Source of the DNA: Flavobacterium limi | GTDB lineage: Bacteria > Bacteroidota > Bacteroidia > Flavobacteriales > Flavobacteriaceae | DNA length: 64,000 nt | Reading direction: 5' to 3' | Assembly (NCBI RefSeq): GCF_010645075.1 | Contig: NZ_JAADZV010000001.1 | Span: 744,001-808,000 of the forward strand | Shown: positions 1-8,655 of the stretch, piece by piece | How the letters are laid out: each line of letters opens with the position of its first letter | Numbering within the stretch: the first letter of the stretch is position 1 | Position numbers and translations under genes: made by a program | Notes under the pieces: generated by a model | Database searches by the model: none | The model's input: the letters and a program-made list of their open reading frames with translations, nothing else | Told to the model about the DNA's origin: nothing

Positions 1-2196
1 CGGCAAATCTTTTAAAACCTGTTCTTTGGTTCTTCGTAAAATATAAGGCTGGATGAGGTTTTTTAATTCGGTTAAAATATTTTCATCCTGCTTTTTCTCA
101 ATCGGAATTTTAAAATTTTCTGCGAAAAAACTGTAGCTTCCCAGGATTTCCGGATTTATAAATTCCATTTGTGACCATAAGTCGTCGAGCGAATTTTCGA
201 TTGGAGTACCGCTTAAAGCGATTTTGTGAACCGTATTTATTCTGTTGATTGCTTTAAAAATTTTGGAATTTTTGTTTTTGATGTATTGACTTTCGTCCAA
301 AATCAAATAACGGAAATCGTATTTTTCTAAAATTGAAATATCACGATGAACAATGCTGTAACTGGTAAAAATCAAATCGGTTGAATTTATCCTGCCGGCT
401 AATAATTTTCGGTCATTACCCACGTATTGCATTTTCGAAAAATGAGGCGTGAACTTTCCGGCTTCATTAAACCAGTTAAAAACCAATGAAGAAGGAAGAA
501 CAATCAAAGCTTTTAGCGGTTCTCTTTCGACTGTCGTTTCGTTTGCAAACAAATCAAAATTGGTGGTTTTGGTTGTAAATCCTAACTGTTCGTGTACAGC
601 AACAAGGACGGCCAAAGTCTGCAGCGTTTTTCCAAGCCCCATATCATCCGCCAGACAAGCCCCCAGATTCGAGTTGAAATGCCCCAAAAGCCATTTAACA
701 CCATCAATTTGGTACTGTCTTAAAGTTGTTTTTAGCAAATCTGAAGATATGTATTCGGCTTTATGGATTTGGTCCAGATCATTGTCGATTTCTGAAATTC
801 CGTCTAAAGCCGTAAAATTGCTTTTACGCAAAAGTAATGCTCCATTTTCTGTTTTGGCTAATTTTGCCAAAGAACCATATTTACTGAACCATTCTAACGG
901 AATTACAAAATAGTTTCCGTCTGGAAGCATAAAAAGTCTTTCCCTGCTTTTTATATTGGGAATAATTTCGCTGAAATTGATTTTATAATTGCCAATTGTA
1001 ATAACTATTTTAATATCAAACCAGTCTGCTTTTGTTTCTTTTGAAATTGAAATTGTATTACTTTCTGTAATAATTTCTTTGTTTTCGAGTTTCAGGTTTT
1101 GAATTGTGAAACCTAAATTTTCAAGCTTTTCTTTATTGTCAATAATTAATTGAATATTGATGTAAGGATCATTGGTTTCTGAATCTGTTTCCAGTCCAAA
1201 CAATTCGTTTTTGATTTTTACTAAACCAATTTCAAGTAATTTTTTGATATATAAAATTTCGACAGCACTTCTTTTAAACTGAATTATTTTGGGCTCATTA
1301 GGAATACTGAAGTCTACAAAAGAATGTGTTTTTTTAGTTTTACCGGCGTCAAATACATAACCATTATAATCGAAATAAAGATTCAGGTAATAGCAATTCT
1401 TGAAGAAATCATAAACAGGCTGAATCGTACTGGAAATAATTTTGTCCCGAACTTCCATTTCAAAACCACTGGCTTCAATGTCAATCTTCTTTGCTATTTC
1501 GGGAATAAAGCCTTTAAAATAATTATCAACCAGCTTTGAGGGTATTTCAATTGATTTTTTCTTTAGAAAAGGAGTCAGTTTTTTAGAATTAAGCTCCTTT
1601 AAGCGTCCTAATTTCTTATTGATAATCAACCAGCCAGGTTCATCCAGCAGCATATCAATACTACAGTTCATAGGTAAAAAAGTAGTTTTGTTCTCTTTTA
1701 AAGAAAGCGTATAGGTTATACCTTCAGGGTGTTTGTCAAATTTTATATGAGGTTCAAATTCAAGTGGTTCAACACTGACCCTGGACCGATAAAAGTCTTT
1801 CTCAACCCCCAGATTCAAAGATAAAGGAAACTGTTCCTTCACGATTAAATCATAAAATGAACTTAAATTGAAGTTTAAATACTGCCGGATTGCAAACTCA
1901 ATTTTAGAATCTTTTTGCAAATCAGCAATAGTTTTAGCCGATTTGATTTTGGCACCGAATTTTTTAAAAATAAATTCAGGTTTTAAAGATTCACAGGCTG
2001 TGAGGATTTTTTGGGTATTGGAATCTAAATTTTCAAAATCAATTCCAAAACTTTCCAGTACACCTCTCGTAGCTTTCTTGTCGAGATATTTGATTTCACT
2101 GGTATCTTCAACGATATACGAGGTTGGAATATAGGTATTCAGATTTTTTTCAAAACTGATGTCAAAACAGAACTGAAATGATTTTACAGGTTCCAA
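1..2196 (-). CDS. SNF2-family DEAD/DEAH-box helicase (C-terminus beyond window)
   Basis: The minus-strand frame is open from 2196 to the left edge, so the C-terminal helicase lobe is missing. It starts at a TTG (2196-2194) just after an in-frame stop; no ATG is nearby. About 500 N-terminal residues are poorly conserved and probably carry accessory domains. The SNF2 ATPase core follows: Walker A DDMGLGKTLQ near residue 515, the Walker B box as DESQ near residue 634, and motif III SGTPIEN. The frame leaves the window inside the segment with ILRRTKEQVLKDLP, which normally links the two RecA-like lobes. Such proteins translocate on double-stranded DNA using ATP; bacterial targets are mostly unknown (RapA-like or nucleoid roles are possible). 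Family assignment is secure, biological role is not. Confidence 0.9.
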   Translation of the reverse strand, partial: MEPVKSFQFCFDISFEKNLNTYIPTSYIVEDTSEIKYLDKKATRGVLESFGIDFENLDSNTQKILTACESLKPEFIFKKFGAKIKSAKTIADLQKDSKIEFAIRQYLNFNLSSFYDLIVKEQFPLSLNLGVEKDFYRSRVSVEPLEFEPHIKFDKHPEGITYTLSLKENKTTFLPMNCSIDMLLDEPGWLIINKKLGRLKELNSKKLTPFLKKKSIEIPSKLVDNYFKGFIPEIAKKIDIEASGFEMEVRDKIISSTIQPVYDFFKNCYYLNLYFDYNGYVFDAGKTKKTHSFVDFSIPNEPKIIQFKRSAVEILYIKKLLEIGLVKIKNELFGLETDSETNDPYINIQLIIDNKEKLENLGFTIQNLKLENKEIITESNTISISKETKADWFDIKIVITIGNYKINFSEIIPNIKSRERLFMLPDGNYFVIPLEWFSKYGSLAKLAKTENGALLLRKSNFTALDGISEIDNDLDQIHKAEYISSDLLKTTLRQYQIDGVKWLLGHFNSNLGACLADDMGLGKTLQTLAVLVAVHEQLGFTTKTTNFDLFANETTVEREPLKALIVLPSSLVFNWFNEAGKFTPHFSKMQYVGNDRKLLAGRINSTDLIFTSYSIVHRDISILEKYDFRYLILDESQYIKNKNSKIFKAINRINTVHKIALSGTPIENSLDDLWSQMEFINPEILGSYSFFAENFKIPIEKKQDENILTELKNLIQPYILRRTKEQVLKDLP

Positions 2197-2239
2197 GATT
2201 TTAGGGTTTGGTTAGGTTGTAATTTGGGAATTCTATAAA

Positions 2240-2283
2240 ATTAAAAAGTTTTCAAATTATTACTATTTTGAAAACTTTTTAAT
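2240..2283 (-). terminator. Hairpin terminator after the methyltransferase
   Basis: A perfect 17-bp inverted repeat (2240-2256 with 2267-2283, 10-nt loop) contains runs of A and T that give a U-rich 3' side on either strand. It lies 29 bp past the stop of the minus-strand methyltransferase and upstream of the helicase gene, so it probably separates the two transcripts. Confidence 0.7.
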
Positions 2284-2311
2284 GAACTTAGGCACTTTTA
2301 TATTGAAAAAA

Positions 2312-3085
2312 TTAATTCTCCTGTTTGAAACAAAGCGGGATGATTTCTCCTTTTGCGAGACAATATTTCTCAACTAGTTCAGGAGCAATTTTATTGGTAT
2401 AATCTTCTTCAATAACGATAAAACCGATGCTTCTTAATTTATCGAAATAATCTCGCCCGTACACACGAACGTGATCGTATTGTCCGAAGATTTTAGCACG
2501 TTCTTTCTGATCTGTAATCGAATCATCTGCAAATGTAACTTCGCGGGATAAATCCTGTGGAATTTGAAGAACTGCCATTCCTCCCGGTTTTAAAACACGG
2601 TATAATTCCTGCATTGCTTTTGTATCATCCGGAATGTGTTCTAAAACGTGATTACACAAAATAACGTCATATTCATTGTCTTTGAAAGGCAAATTGCAGA
2701 TATCTGCTTTTACATCTGCTAGGGGCGAAAGTAAATCGGTTGTGGTGTAATCAAGATTTTTCTGCTTGCGGAATCTTTTGTAAAAGGCTTGTTCCGGAGC
2801 AAAATGCAATACTTTTTTAGGCGCTGAAAAAAAATCAGTCTGATCGTTTAAATACAGCCAAAGCAAGCGGTGTCTCTCTAGCGAAAGTGTACTTGGCGAA
2901 AGCACATTATTACGCTGTTTTCCGTATCCGTAAGGCAAAAACGATTTAAAGCTTTTTCCGTCAATAGGATCAGTAAATTTGCTTCCTCTTAATGATAAAG
3001 CTAAAATTGGGCGTACCACATAACTCAAACGAATTAATAATGGTCTTGGAATAGTATTTAAAACTAATTTGAAAAGTTTTTTCAT
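2312..3085 (-). CDS. Class I SAM-dependent methyltransferase
   Basis: This 257-residue protein has a Methyltransf_11-type fold. The glycine-rich SAM loop is replaced by VLHFAPEQAF (about residues 89-98), seen in a Bacteroidota subgroup. Next come an acidic SAM-ribose region (TTTDLLSPLADVKADI), motif IV DVILCNHVLEHIPDD and post-motif RVLKPGGMAVLQIP. A basic, hydrophobic N-terminus (MKKLFKLVLNTIPRPLLIRL) suggests membrane association. The substrate cannot be told from sequence; polysaccharide, lipid or quinone-type acceptors are all possible. ATG start. It is followed by a strong hairpin and preceded by a degenerate repeat shared with the neighbouring GxxExxY gene. Confidence 0.85.
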   Translation of the reverse strand: MKKLFKLVLNTIPRPLLIRLSYVVRPILALSLRGSKFTDPIDGKSFKSFLPYGYGKQRNNVLSPSTLSLERHRLLWLYLNDQTDFFSAPKKVLHFAPEQAFYKRFRKQKNLDYTTTDLLSPLADVKADICNLPFKDNEYDVILCNHVLEHIPDDTKAMQELYRVLKPGGMAVLQIPQDLSREVTFADDSITDQKERAKIFGQYDHVRVYGRDYFDKLRSIGFIVIEEDYTNKIAPELVEKYCLAKGEIIPLCFKQEN

Positions 3086-3092
3086 GAGGGCT

Positions 3093-3136
3093 GTTTCGCA
3101 GAGTTACACAAAGGAGACACAGAGTTTCACAAAGTG
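3093..3136 (-). repeat. Degenerate CTTTGTG/CTCTGTG repeat, left copy
   Basis: Read on the minus strand this is about four degenerate 10-12 nt units of the type CTTTGTGAAA / CTCTGTG. A similar block in the opposite orientation lies on the other side of the GxxExxY gene (3555-3596), so the gene sits between imperfect inverted copies. The gene's TGA stop lies inside this repeat. Confidence 0.65.
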
Positions 3137-3531
3137 TTTATAAATCTTTTTATATTGTTTTTTAAAATTTTTGAATCAAAATTGATAAGAAGTCCCAATG
3201 GATAATTACCAAGTTTTAAATAGCTTAATATCTGTGCAAAATTTACATCTGTAAAAGCTTCGACAGTCTTTAATTCGATTACAATTGTATTCTCAATCAA
3301 CAAATCAATTCGATATCCATGATCAAGTTTTATATCCTTATAGATAATTGGTAAAACTTTTTGTCTCTCAACAGACAAGCCGGAATTTACGATTTCATAA
3401 TACAAACATTCCTGATAAGCAGATTCTAATAATCCAGGGCCTAATTGTCTGTGAACTTCAATAGCAAGACCAATGATTTTGTATGTAATTTCATCTAATT
3501 TATTACGAGTTTCGTTGCTTTCTTCAAACAT
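3127..3531 (-). CDS. GxxExxY family protein
   Basis: This 134-residue protein has the family hallmark GPGLLESAYQECLYYE (about residues 31-46), preceded by IIGLAIEVHRQL. Further on are YRIDLLIENTIVIELKTVE and a QILSYLKLGNYPLGLLINF segment, reminiscent of the D...ExK layout of PD-(D/E)XK nuclease-like folds. The molecular function of the family is not established. The gene is usually found alone and scattered among otherwise syntenic genes, as here between a methyltransferase and map. Imperfect inverted repeats flank it and one supplies its stop codon, which suggests the cassette arrived as a unit. Confidence 0.85.
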   Translation of the reverse strand: MFEESNETRNKLDEITYKIIGLAIEVHRQLGPGLLESAYQECLYYEIVNSGLSVERQKVLPIIYKDIKLDHGYRIDLLIENTIVIELKTVEAFTDVNFAQILSYLKLGNYPLGLLINFDSKILKNNIKRFINTL

Positions 3532-3554
3532 TTTTAGGCTTGTAAATAAATATT

Positions 3555-3596
3555 CTTAGTGAATCTTTGCGTATATCTCTGTGAATCTCGGCGTAA
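3555..3596 (+). repeat. Degenerate CTTTGTG/CTCTGTG repeat, right copy
   Basis: Four degenerate units on the plus strand (starting CTTAGTGAAT, CTTTGCGTAT, CTCTGTGAAT, CTCGGCGTAA) match the minus-strand reading of 3093-3136 at roughly three quarters of positions with one gap. The block fills the space between the GxxExxY start and the map stop. Confidence 0.65.
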
Positions 3597-3599
3597 TAA

Positions 3600-4418
3600 C
3601 TACAATACTAAAGGCACTTTTCTAAATTCATCTTCTTCAGTGCTTTCGATTCCTAAAGCCTTGTAGATGTAATAGAAGGTCGATAAAATTTCAGGTTTTC
3701 CGTCGATTAAAGCAACGTCGTGTTCGAAATGTGCGCTTGGTTTTCCGTCAGCAGTCAGGATTGTCCAGCCGTCTTTTAGTTGTTTGATGTTTTTTGTTCC
3801 CATGTTGATCATAGGTTCAATCGCAACGACCATTCCTTCAACAAAAAGTTTTCCTCTTCCTTTTTTACCATAATTTGGCATTTCAGGCGCTTCGTGCATT
3901 TTTTGACCTAATCCGTGTCCAACTAATTCACGAACAACACCGTAACCGTGAGCTTCAGTATATTTTTGAATGGCATTTCCAACATCTTCAACGCGGTTTC
4001 CGGCTTTAAACTCTCTGATTCCTACGTACAGAGATTCTTTGGTTACCTGCAACAGTTTTTTGGTTTCCGGAGCAACCTCTCCAATTTCAAAACTATAGGC
4101 ATGATCTCCATGATATCCGTTTTTGAAAGCGCCGCAATCAACTGAAATCACATCACCATTTTGTAAAGGCGTGTTGTTCGGAATTCCATGTACTACCTGA
4201 GCATTAGGACTCATACAAAGTGAATTAGGGAAATCATACAATCCCAGAAAACTTGGAACAGCACCGTGGTCACGAATGAATTCTTCTGCTAATTTGTCTA
4301 GATATAATGTAGTCACTCCTTCTTTGATTTCAGAAGCAATCATTCCTAATGTTTTTGATACGATTAAGGCACTTTCGCGCATTAATTCGATTTCCTCACG
4401 GGTTTTTTGGATAATCAT
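3600..4418 (-). CDS. map: Type I methionine aminopeptidase
   Basis: Removes the N-terminal methionine from nascent proteins; a cytosolic two-metal hydrolase. From the ATG at 4418 it is 272 residues. The five metal ligands of the pita-bread fold are visible: two Asp in SVDCGAFKNGYHGDHAYSF, His in GHGLGQKMHEAP, Glu in VAIEPM and Glu in HFEHDVAL. A longer frame begins at a TTG (4442), but that triplet lies inside TACTTTTG (minus 4447-4440), a good -7 promoter box, so the ATG is preferred. It lacks the N-terminal extension of eukaryotic enzymes. The last 28 residues, past the catalytic core, look like a lineage-specific tail. Confidence 0.95.
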   Translation of the reverse strand: MIIQKTREEIELMRESALIVSKTLGMIASEIKEGVTTLYLDKLAEEFIRDHGAVPSFLGLYDFPNSLCMSPNAQVVHGIPNNTPLQNGDVISVDCGAFKNGYHGDHAYSFEIGEVAPETKKLLQVTKESLYVGIREFKAGNRVEDVGNAIQKYTEAHGYGVVRELVGHGLGQKMHEAPEMPNYGKKGRGKLFVEGMVVAIEPMINMGTKNIKQLKDGWTILTADGKPSAHFEHDVALIDGKPEILSTFYYIYKALGIESTEEDEFRKVPLVL

Positions 4419-4605
4419 ATTTTTCAGATTTTCAGTTCGCAAAAGTACAATTTTAATCTTATTTTTTTAGAGTTGATTTTGAAATTAATTAGGTCTAAAA
4501 TTTCAATAATTCAACTGAAAATCAAATGTCTTGTTGAATTCTAACATTTTTTTAAATAAATATCTGAGAAAAAAGCCATAAATTAGTAATAAAACGTTTG
4601 AAAAC

Positions 4606-5859
4606 ATGGAAACTATTATAGATCAGGATATAGTCAAAATGCAGGCTCTTAAGAAAATGAAGAGAAATGCTTTGGCACTTTTGGGTGTAGCAGTGCTTCT
4701 GTTTATAATTGCTATTTATTTTAAAATTCCGATGCTGCAGGCTTTTAGCGAAGCAGCAATGGTGGGCGGAATTGCAGATTGGTTTGCAGTTGTAGCGTTG
4801 TTTCGTCATCCGATGGGAATTCCCATTTGGCATACCGCAATTATTCCAACTAAAAAAAATGAAATTGGCGAGAATCTGGGAAATTTTGTTTCTGAAGAAT
4901 TTCTAAATCGCGAAAAACTGGAAATCAAATTAGAAGAGTTCAATTTTGCCACTAAAGCTTCTGACTGGCTTTCACAGGGAGAAAACGCAGATGAAATTGC
5001 CAATTTGGTTTCGGTGAACATTATTCCGGGTGTTTTAAAAACCATAAAGGATGAAGATATAAAACGATTTATTCAGGTTCAGTTTAAAGAAAAACTGGAG
5101 TCAATTAATTTAGGGGATTGGGTTGCAGTCGCATTAGAACCCCTACAGAAAGGAGATTTAAAGAATCAAATGCTGACTAACCTTCTTGAAGTAATGAGCA
5201 GTGAACTGACTAACAACAAAGATTTAATCCGACAAAAAGTTAAGTCTTCAACTCCTTTTTTGAGTTTCGGACTGGCCGATAAAAGTATTACCGAAGGTAT
5301 TTTTAATGGTCTGCAGGATTTTTTAAATGAAGCTAAAAATCCTGATAGTGAAGTACGACTAAAAATTGATGAATATATTTTTAATTTCCTGGAAAAAGTA
5401 AAAAACTCAGAAGAAATGAGAATTAAAATCAATAACATGATTTTAAATTTTGTTGGTAAAAAAGAAATACAGGATTATATCAATGGGATTTGGCACGAAA
5501 TAAAATTGTCCATCACAACTGATTTGGAAAAAGAAGATAATTCTTCAATTAAAAAAAGCGTTGCAGGATTTATTCAAACTTTTGGTAACGGTCTAAAGGA
5601 AGATCAGGTGATGACAGATAAAATTAATAATTTCATTAAAAATGATTTGCTTTCTGTTCTTCTCAATAATAAAAAAGTAATAGGGGATTTAATTTCATCA
5701 ACTGTAAAAAGTTGGGACGGTAAGGAAGTTTCAGAAAAATTAGAACTTGAAATCGGAAAGGATCTTCAGTATATCAGAATCAACGGAACTTTGGTTGGCG
5801 GATTTATTGGACTTATAATTTACGGTGTTGAATGGGTGTATCATTATTTTGCAATATGA
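4606..5859 (+). CDS. DUF445 family membrane protein
   Basis: 417 residues. One membrane segment lies near the N-terminus (about 25-45, LALLGVAVLLFIIAIYF) and another at the very C-terminus (GTLVGGFIGLIIYGVEWVY). Between them is a long helical, charged region. The signature EAAMVGGIADWFAVVALF followed by HPMGIPIWHTAIIP is diagnostic of DUF445 (YjiN-like). No biochemical role is established; the topology suggests an inner-membrane protein with a large soluble helical domain. It is a stand-alone gene, convergent with gpmI and separated from it by a shared hairpin. Confidence 0.9.
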   Translation: METIIDQDIVKMQALKKMKRNALALLGVAVLLFIIAIYFKIPMLQAFSEAAMVGGIADWFAVVALFRHPMGIPIWHTAIIPTKKNEIGENLGNFVSEEFLNREKLEIKLEEFNFATKASDWLSQGENADEIANLVSVNIIPGVLKTIKDEDIKRFIQVQFKEKLESINLGDWVAVALEPLQKGDLKNQMLTNLLEVMSSELTNNKDLIRQKVKSSTPFLSFGLADKSITEGIFNGLQDFLNEAKNPDSEVRLKIDEYIFNFLEKVKNSEEMRIKINNMILNFVGKKEIQDYINGIWHEIKLSITTDLEKEDNSSIKKSVAGFIQTFGNGLKEDQVMTDKINNFIKNDLLSVLLNNKKVIGDLISSTVKSWDGKEVSEKLELEIGKDLQYIRINGTLVGGFIGLIIYGVEWVYHYFAI

Positions 5860-5889
5860 TATCTCCATTCAGGTCAATCTTTAAAAAGC

Positions 5890-5923
5890 GAAAAGAGACA
5901 AATCCTAAAATTTGCCTCTTTTC
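5890..5923 (-). terminator. Hairpin between DUF445 gene and gpmI
   Basis: GAAAAGAG-type arms (5890-5903 with 5910-5923, one mismatch) form a 14-bp stem with a 6-nt loop. On the minus strand it is followed by GCTTTTT, so it best serves gpmI, though it can fold on both strands. Confidence 0.65.
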
Positions 5924-5944
5924 TATGTAAAAAAAAGTGGTTTT

Positions 5945-7462
5945 CTATAATAATGAATGACATGTCATTGCTTCAGGCTGCGGAACGCCCATTAATTCTA
6001 AAATAGTAGGAGCAATATCGCCTAAAACACCATTTTGAATATTTTTTAATTCTTTATCTACCAAAATAATCGGTACCGGATTTGTTGTATGTGCTGTATT
6101 TGGGCTTCCATCAGGATTAATCATCGTTTCGCAATTTCCGTGATCGGCAATTACAATAGTTGTATAATCGTTTGCAAGTGCGGCTTCGATAACTTGTTGT
6201 GCAGAGGCGTCAACAGCTTCGCAAGCCTTAATTGCAGCTTCCATAATTCCGGTGTGTCCAACCATGTCACCATTTGCGAAATTTAAGCATACAAAATCTA
6301 CTTCACCTTTGTTTAGTTCTGGTACAAGTGCGCTTGTAAGTTCATAAGCACTCATTTCAGGCTGTAAATCATAAGTGGCAACTTTGGGAGAATTTCTTAA
6401 AATACGGGATTCTCCTTCAAAAGGAACCTCTCTTCCTCCTGAGAAGAAAAACGTTACGTGCGGATATTTCTCCGTTTCAGCAATACGAATTTGTTTTTTG
6501 CCTGCTTTTTCTAAAACTTCACCAAGAGTTTCAGTGATATTATCTTTATTATAAACAACTTTTACGTTTAAATACGTTTCGTCGTAATTGGTAAGCGTAA
6601 CATAATACAGGTTTAATTTGTGCATGTTTTGCTCATGGAAATCCTGCTGCGAAAGCGCTTCAGTAAGTTCACGGCCTCTGTCTGTTCTGAAATTGAAGAA
6701 TATTACAACATCACCTTCTACAATAGTAGCTAATGGTTGTTCGTTTTCATCAACCATTACGATTGGTTCAATGAATTCATCTGTAATCTCTTTTGAATAG
6801 CTTTCAAGAATACTTGCAACCGCGTTTTTTGACGGAGTTCCTACTGCATTTACAACCAGGTCATAAGCTAATTTTACACGTTCCCAGCGTTTATCACGGT
6901 CCATTGCATAATAGCGTCCAATGACTGAAGCGATTTTTACCGGGGTATCTTTAATATGATTTTCTAAGTCCTGAATGTATTTGGCTCCTGATTTTGGATC
7001 AACATCACGACCGTCTGTAAAAGCGTGAACGAATACATTTTCTAAGCCATATTCCTGCGAAGCATCAATAAGTCCGCGTAAATGTGATGTGTGTGAGTGA
7101 ACGCCTCCATCAGAAACTAATCCTAAAAAATGCACTTTTTTATTGTTTTCTTTGGCATAAGTAAAAGCATCAACCAGAACCTGTTCTTTCGCAAGTGTTT
7201 GATGTGCTACTGCTAAATTTATTTTGGCTAAATCCTGGTAAACAATTCTTCCGGCACCAAGATTCATGTGGCCTACTTCACTGTTTCCCATCTGACCTTC
7301 TGGTAAACCTACATTTAATCCGTCAGTACGAAGCTGTGCACTCGGGTAATGTTGGTAAAGGCTGTTGATGAAAGGGATATTTGCGTTGTCTATTGCAGAT
7401 ACTTTAGGGTCAGGAGATTTTCCCCAACCATCTAAAATCATAAGGATTACTTTTTTGTTCAT
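5945..7462 (-). CDS. gpmI: 2,3-bisphosphoglycerate-independent phosphoglycerate mutase
   Basis: Interconverts 3- and 2-phosphoglycerate in glycolysis and gluconeogenesis; a cytosolic two-Mn enzyme of the alkaline-phosphatase superfamily. 505 residues, the normal length. Features in order: N-terminal metal motif MILDGWG; phosphoserine nucleophile (Ser61) in QMGNSEVGHMNLGAGR; the inserted transferase domain with HSHTSHLRGLI, HAFTDGRDVDP and IGRYYAMDRD; and C-terminal metal ligands in NFANGDMVGHTG, IVIADHGNCE and NTAHTTNPVP. ATG start. A well-formed promoter (7480-7508) precedes it. Single-gene transcript. Confidence 0.97.
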   Translation of the reverse strand: MNKKVILMILDGWGKSPDPKVSAIDNANIPFINSLYQHYPSAQLRTDGLNVGLPEGQMGNSEVGHMNLGAGRIVYQDLAKINLAVAHQTLAKEQVLVDAFTYAKENNKKVHFLGLVSDGGVHSHTSHLRGLIDASQEYGLENVFVHAFTDGRDVDPKSGAKYIQDLENHIKDTPVKIASVIGRYYAMDRDKRWERVKLAYDLVVNAVGTPSKNAVASILESYSKEITDEFIEPIVMVDENEQPLATIVEGDVVIFFNFRTDRGRELTEALSQQDFHEQNMHKLNLYYVTLTNYDETYLNVKVVYNKDNITETLGEVLEKAGKKQIRIAETEKYPHVTFFFSGGREVPFEGESRILRNSPKVATYDLQPEMSAYELTSALVPELNKGEVDFVCLNFANGDMVGHTGIMEAAIKACEAVDASAQQVIEAALANDYTTIVIADHGNCETMINPDGSPNTAHTTNPVPIILVDKELKNIQNGVLGDIAPTILELMGVPQPEAMTCHSLL

Positions 7463-7479
7463 TGGTTTTTAGTTTTTGG

Positions 7480-7508
7480 CAAAGATAAACCATTTATAAA
7501 ATACGCAA
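7480..7508 (-). promoter_or_regulatory. Bacteroidota-type promoter of gpmI
   Basis: On the minus strand TTG (7508-7506) is followed after 18 bp by TATCTTTG (7487-7480), matching the TTG / TAnnTTTG consensus used by the Bacteroidota primary sigma factor. The predicted transcript starts about 10 nt upstream of the ATG. Confidence 0.65.
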
Positions 7509-7868
7509 GAAACGATTGTGACAATTATACTTTATAAAATGAACACTATTAAAAAATAGTAATTTTATTGAAGCAGGCTTTGTTTTTTAAAATTAATGCA
7601 AGTCAACTTAAATTTTTGATCGTAATTGATAGCTCTTTTTTGGCTAATAAAGTTTAAAAGATTTAGATAAATAATGTCTTTTGGAGCAATATTTACTTTG
7701 GATTTTAATCAGGTAACAAATTGTTTTTACAAATTTAATCCGGCTAAATGTTTGATTTACAATAAAGTAAATTCTTGCCAAAAAAAATCATTTGATTAGA
7801 TTAGTTTAACTTTTCAACAGGTTTACTGTTAAAGTTTAAACAAAAATACCCACTTTTAGTGATATTAA
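7509..7868. other. AT-rich intergenic stretch between divergent genes
   Basis: This is the middle of the 473-bp gap between gpmI and the first L,D-transpeptidase. I found no credible reading frame, RNA gene or strong hairpin in it. The two divergent promoters sit at its ends; the rest may be upstream regulatory DNA. Confidence 0.5.
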
Positions 7869-7899
7869 TTTTGTCGGTTATAAATAAATTATACATTTG
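7869..7899 (+). promoter_or_regulatory. Bacteroidota-type promoter of the YkuD_2 gene
   Basis: TTTTG (7869-7873), 18-bp spacer, TACATTTG (7892-7899): a full match to the TTTG / TAnnTTTG consensus, placing the start of transcription about 30 nt before the ATG at 7936. Confidence 0.7.
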
Positions 7900-7935
7900 T
7901 CGAGTCCCAAAACAAATATAAACTAAACGTATTCA

Positions 7936-8655
7936 ATGATTTATAAGATTTATCCCGCAATTTTATTTTTGTTTTTGTCGTTTGCTACAGATTCTAAAAA
8001 TAATGCTGTTTCTACAAATGTAGCAGCAAAAAGCATCGCAAAAGTTGAAAAATCAACTGTAGATGCTAAAATTGAAAATATTTATAATACATTAAACACA
8101 AACAATTTTGTGCTTCCTGAACTAAGAACTTTTTCTGAGGCTTTAAAAGGATTTTACTTATTGAAGGAAAAAGGAGCTATTCAAAAAGATATTTTAACCT
8201 TGATTGATTTTAGTTTGTCATCAAACCTAAAACGTCTATGGGTAATCGATTTGACATCTAATACCATCCTGTTCCAGTCTCTTGTTGCTCATGGCAGAAA
8301 TACTGGTGAAGAATTTGCATCTGCATTTTCGAATATAAATTCCTCATTTAAAAGCAGTCTGGGTTTTTATGCTACAGGCGAAATTTATCAGGGTAAGCAT
8401 GGAGCTTCACTTCGTTTGGATGGTCTTGAAAGAGGGATAAATGATAAAGCCCGTGAGAGAGGTGTTGTAATGCATGGTGCCGATTATGTTTCTGAATCCT
8501 TTATCAGAGCTCACAAAAGATTAGGCCGAAGCCAGGGTTGTCCTGCAGTTCCGGTTGAATTGACAGATGATATTATTCAGGCTATAAAAGGTAAATCATG
8601 CCTGTATATCTATCATCCGTCGAGAAGTTTTCCTATGGAGCAGCTAATTTCGTAA
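7936..8655 (+). CDS. Murein L,D-transpeptidase catalytic domain protein (YkuD_2 type)
   Basis: 239 residues with an N-terminal export signal (MIYKIYPAILFLFLSFATDS). The C-terminal half is the YkuD_2 fold. It has WVIDLTSNTILFQSLVAHGRNTG, then VVMHGADYVSE with the catalytic His, and LGRSQGCPAVP with nucleophile Cys202. Family members act in the periplasm and cut or join peptidoglycan peptides through an acyl-Cys intermediate. The residues before the domain resemble a short linker. Its 3' end overlaps the 3' end of a second, unrelated-looking L,D-transpeptidase on the opposite strand by 12 bp. A clear promoter lies at 7869-7899. Confidence 0.9.
   Translation: MIYKIYPAILFLFLSFATDSKNNAVSTNVAAKSIAKVEKSTVDAKIENIYNTLNTNNFVLPELRTFSEALKGFYLLKEKGAIQKDILTLIDFSLSSNLKRLWVIDLTSNTILFQSLVAHGRNTGEEFASAFSNINSSFKSSLGFYATGEIYQGKHGASLRLDGLERGINDKARERGVVMHGADYVSESFIRAHKRLGRSQGCPAVPVELTDDIIQAIKGKSCLYIYHPSRSFPMEQLIS

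Noticed and set aside
449-2134. Plus-strand frames within the first 2.2 kb
   Set aside because: They lie opposite a well-supported SNF2 helicase and lack any domain.
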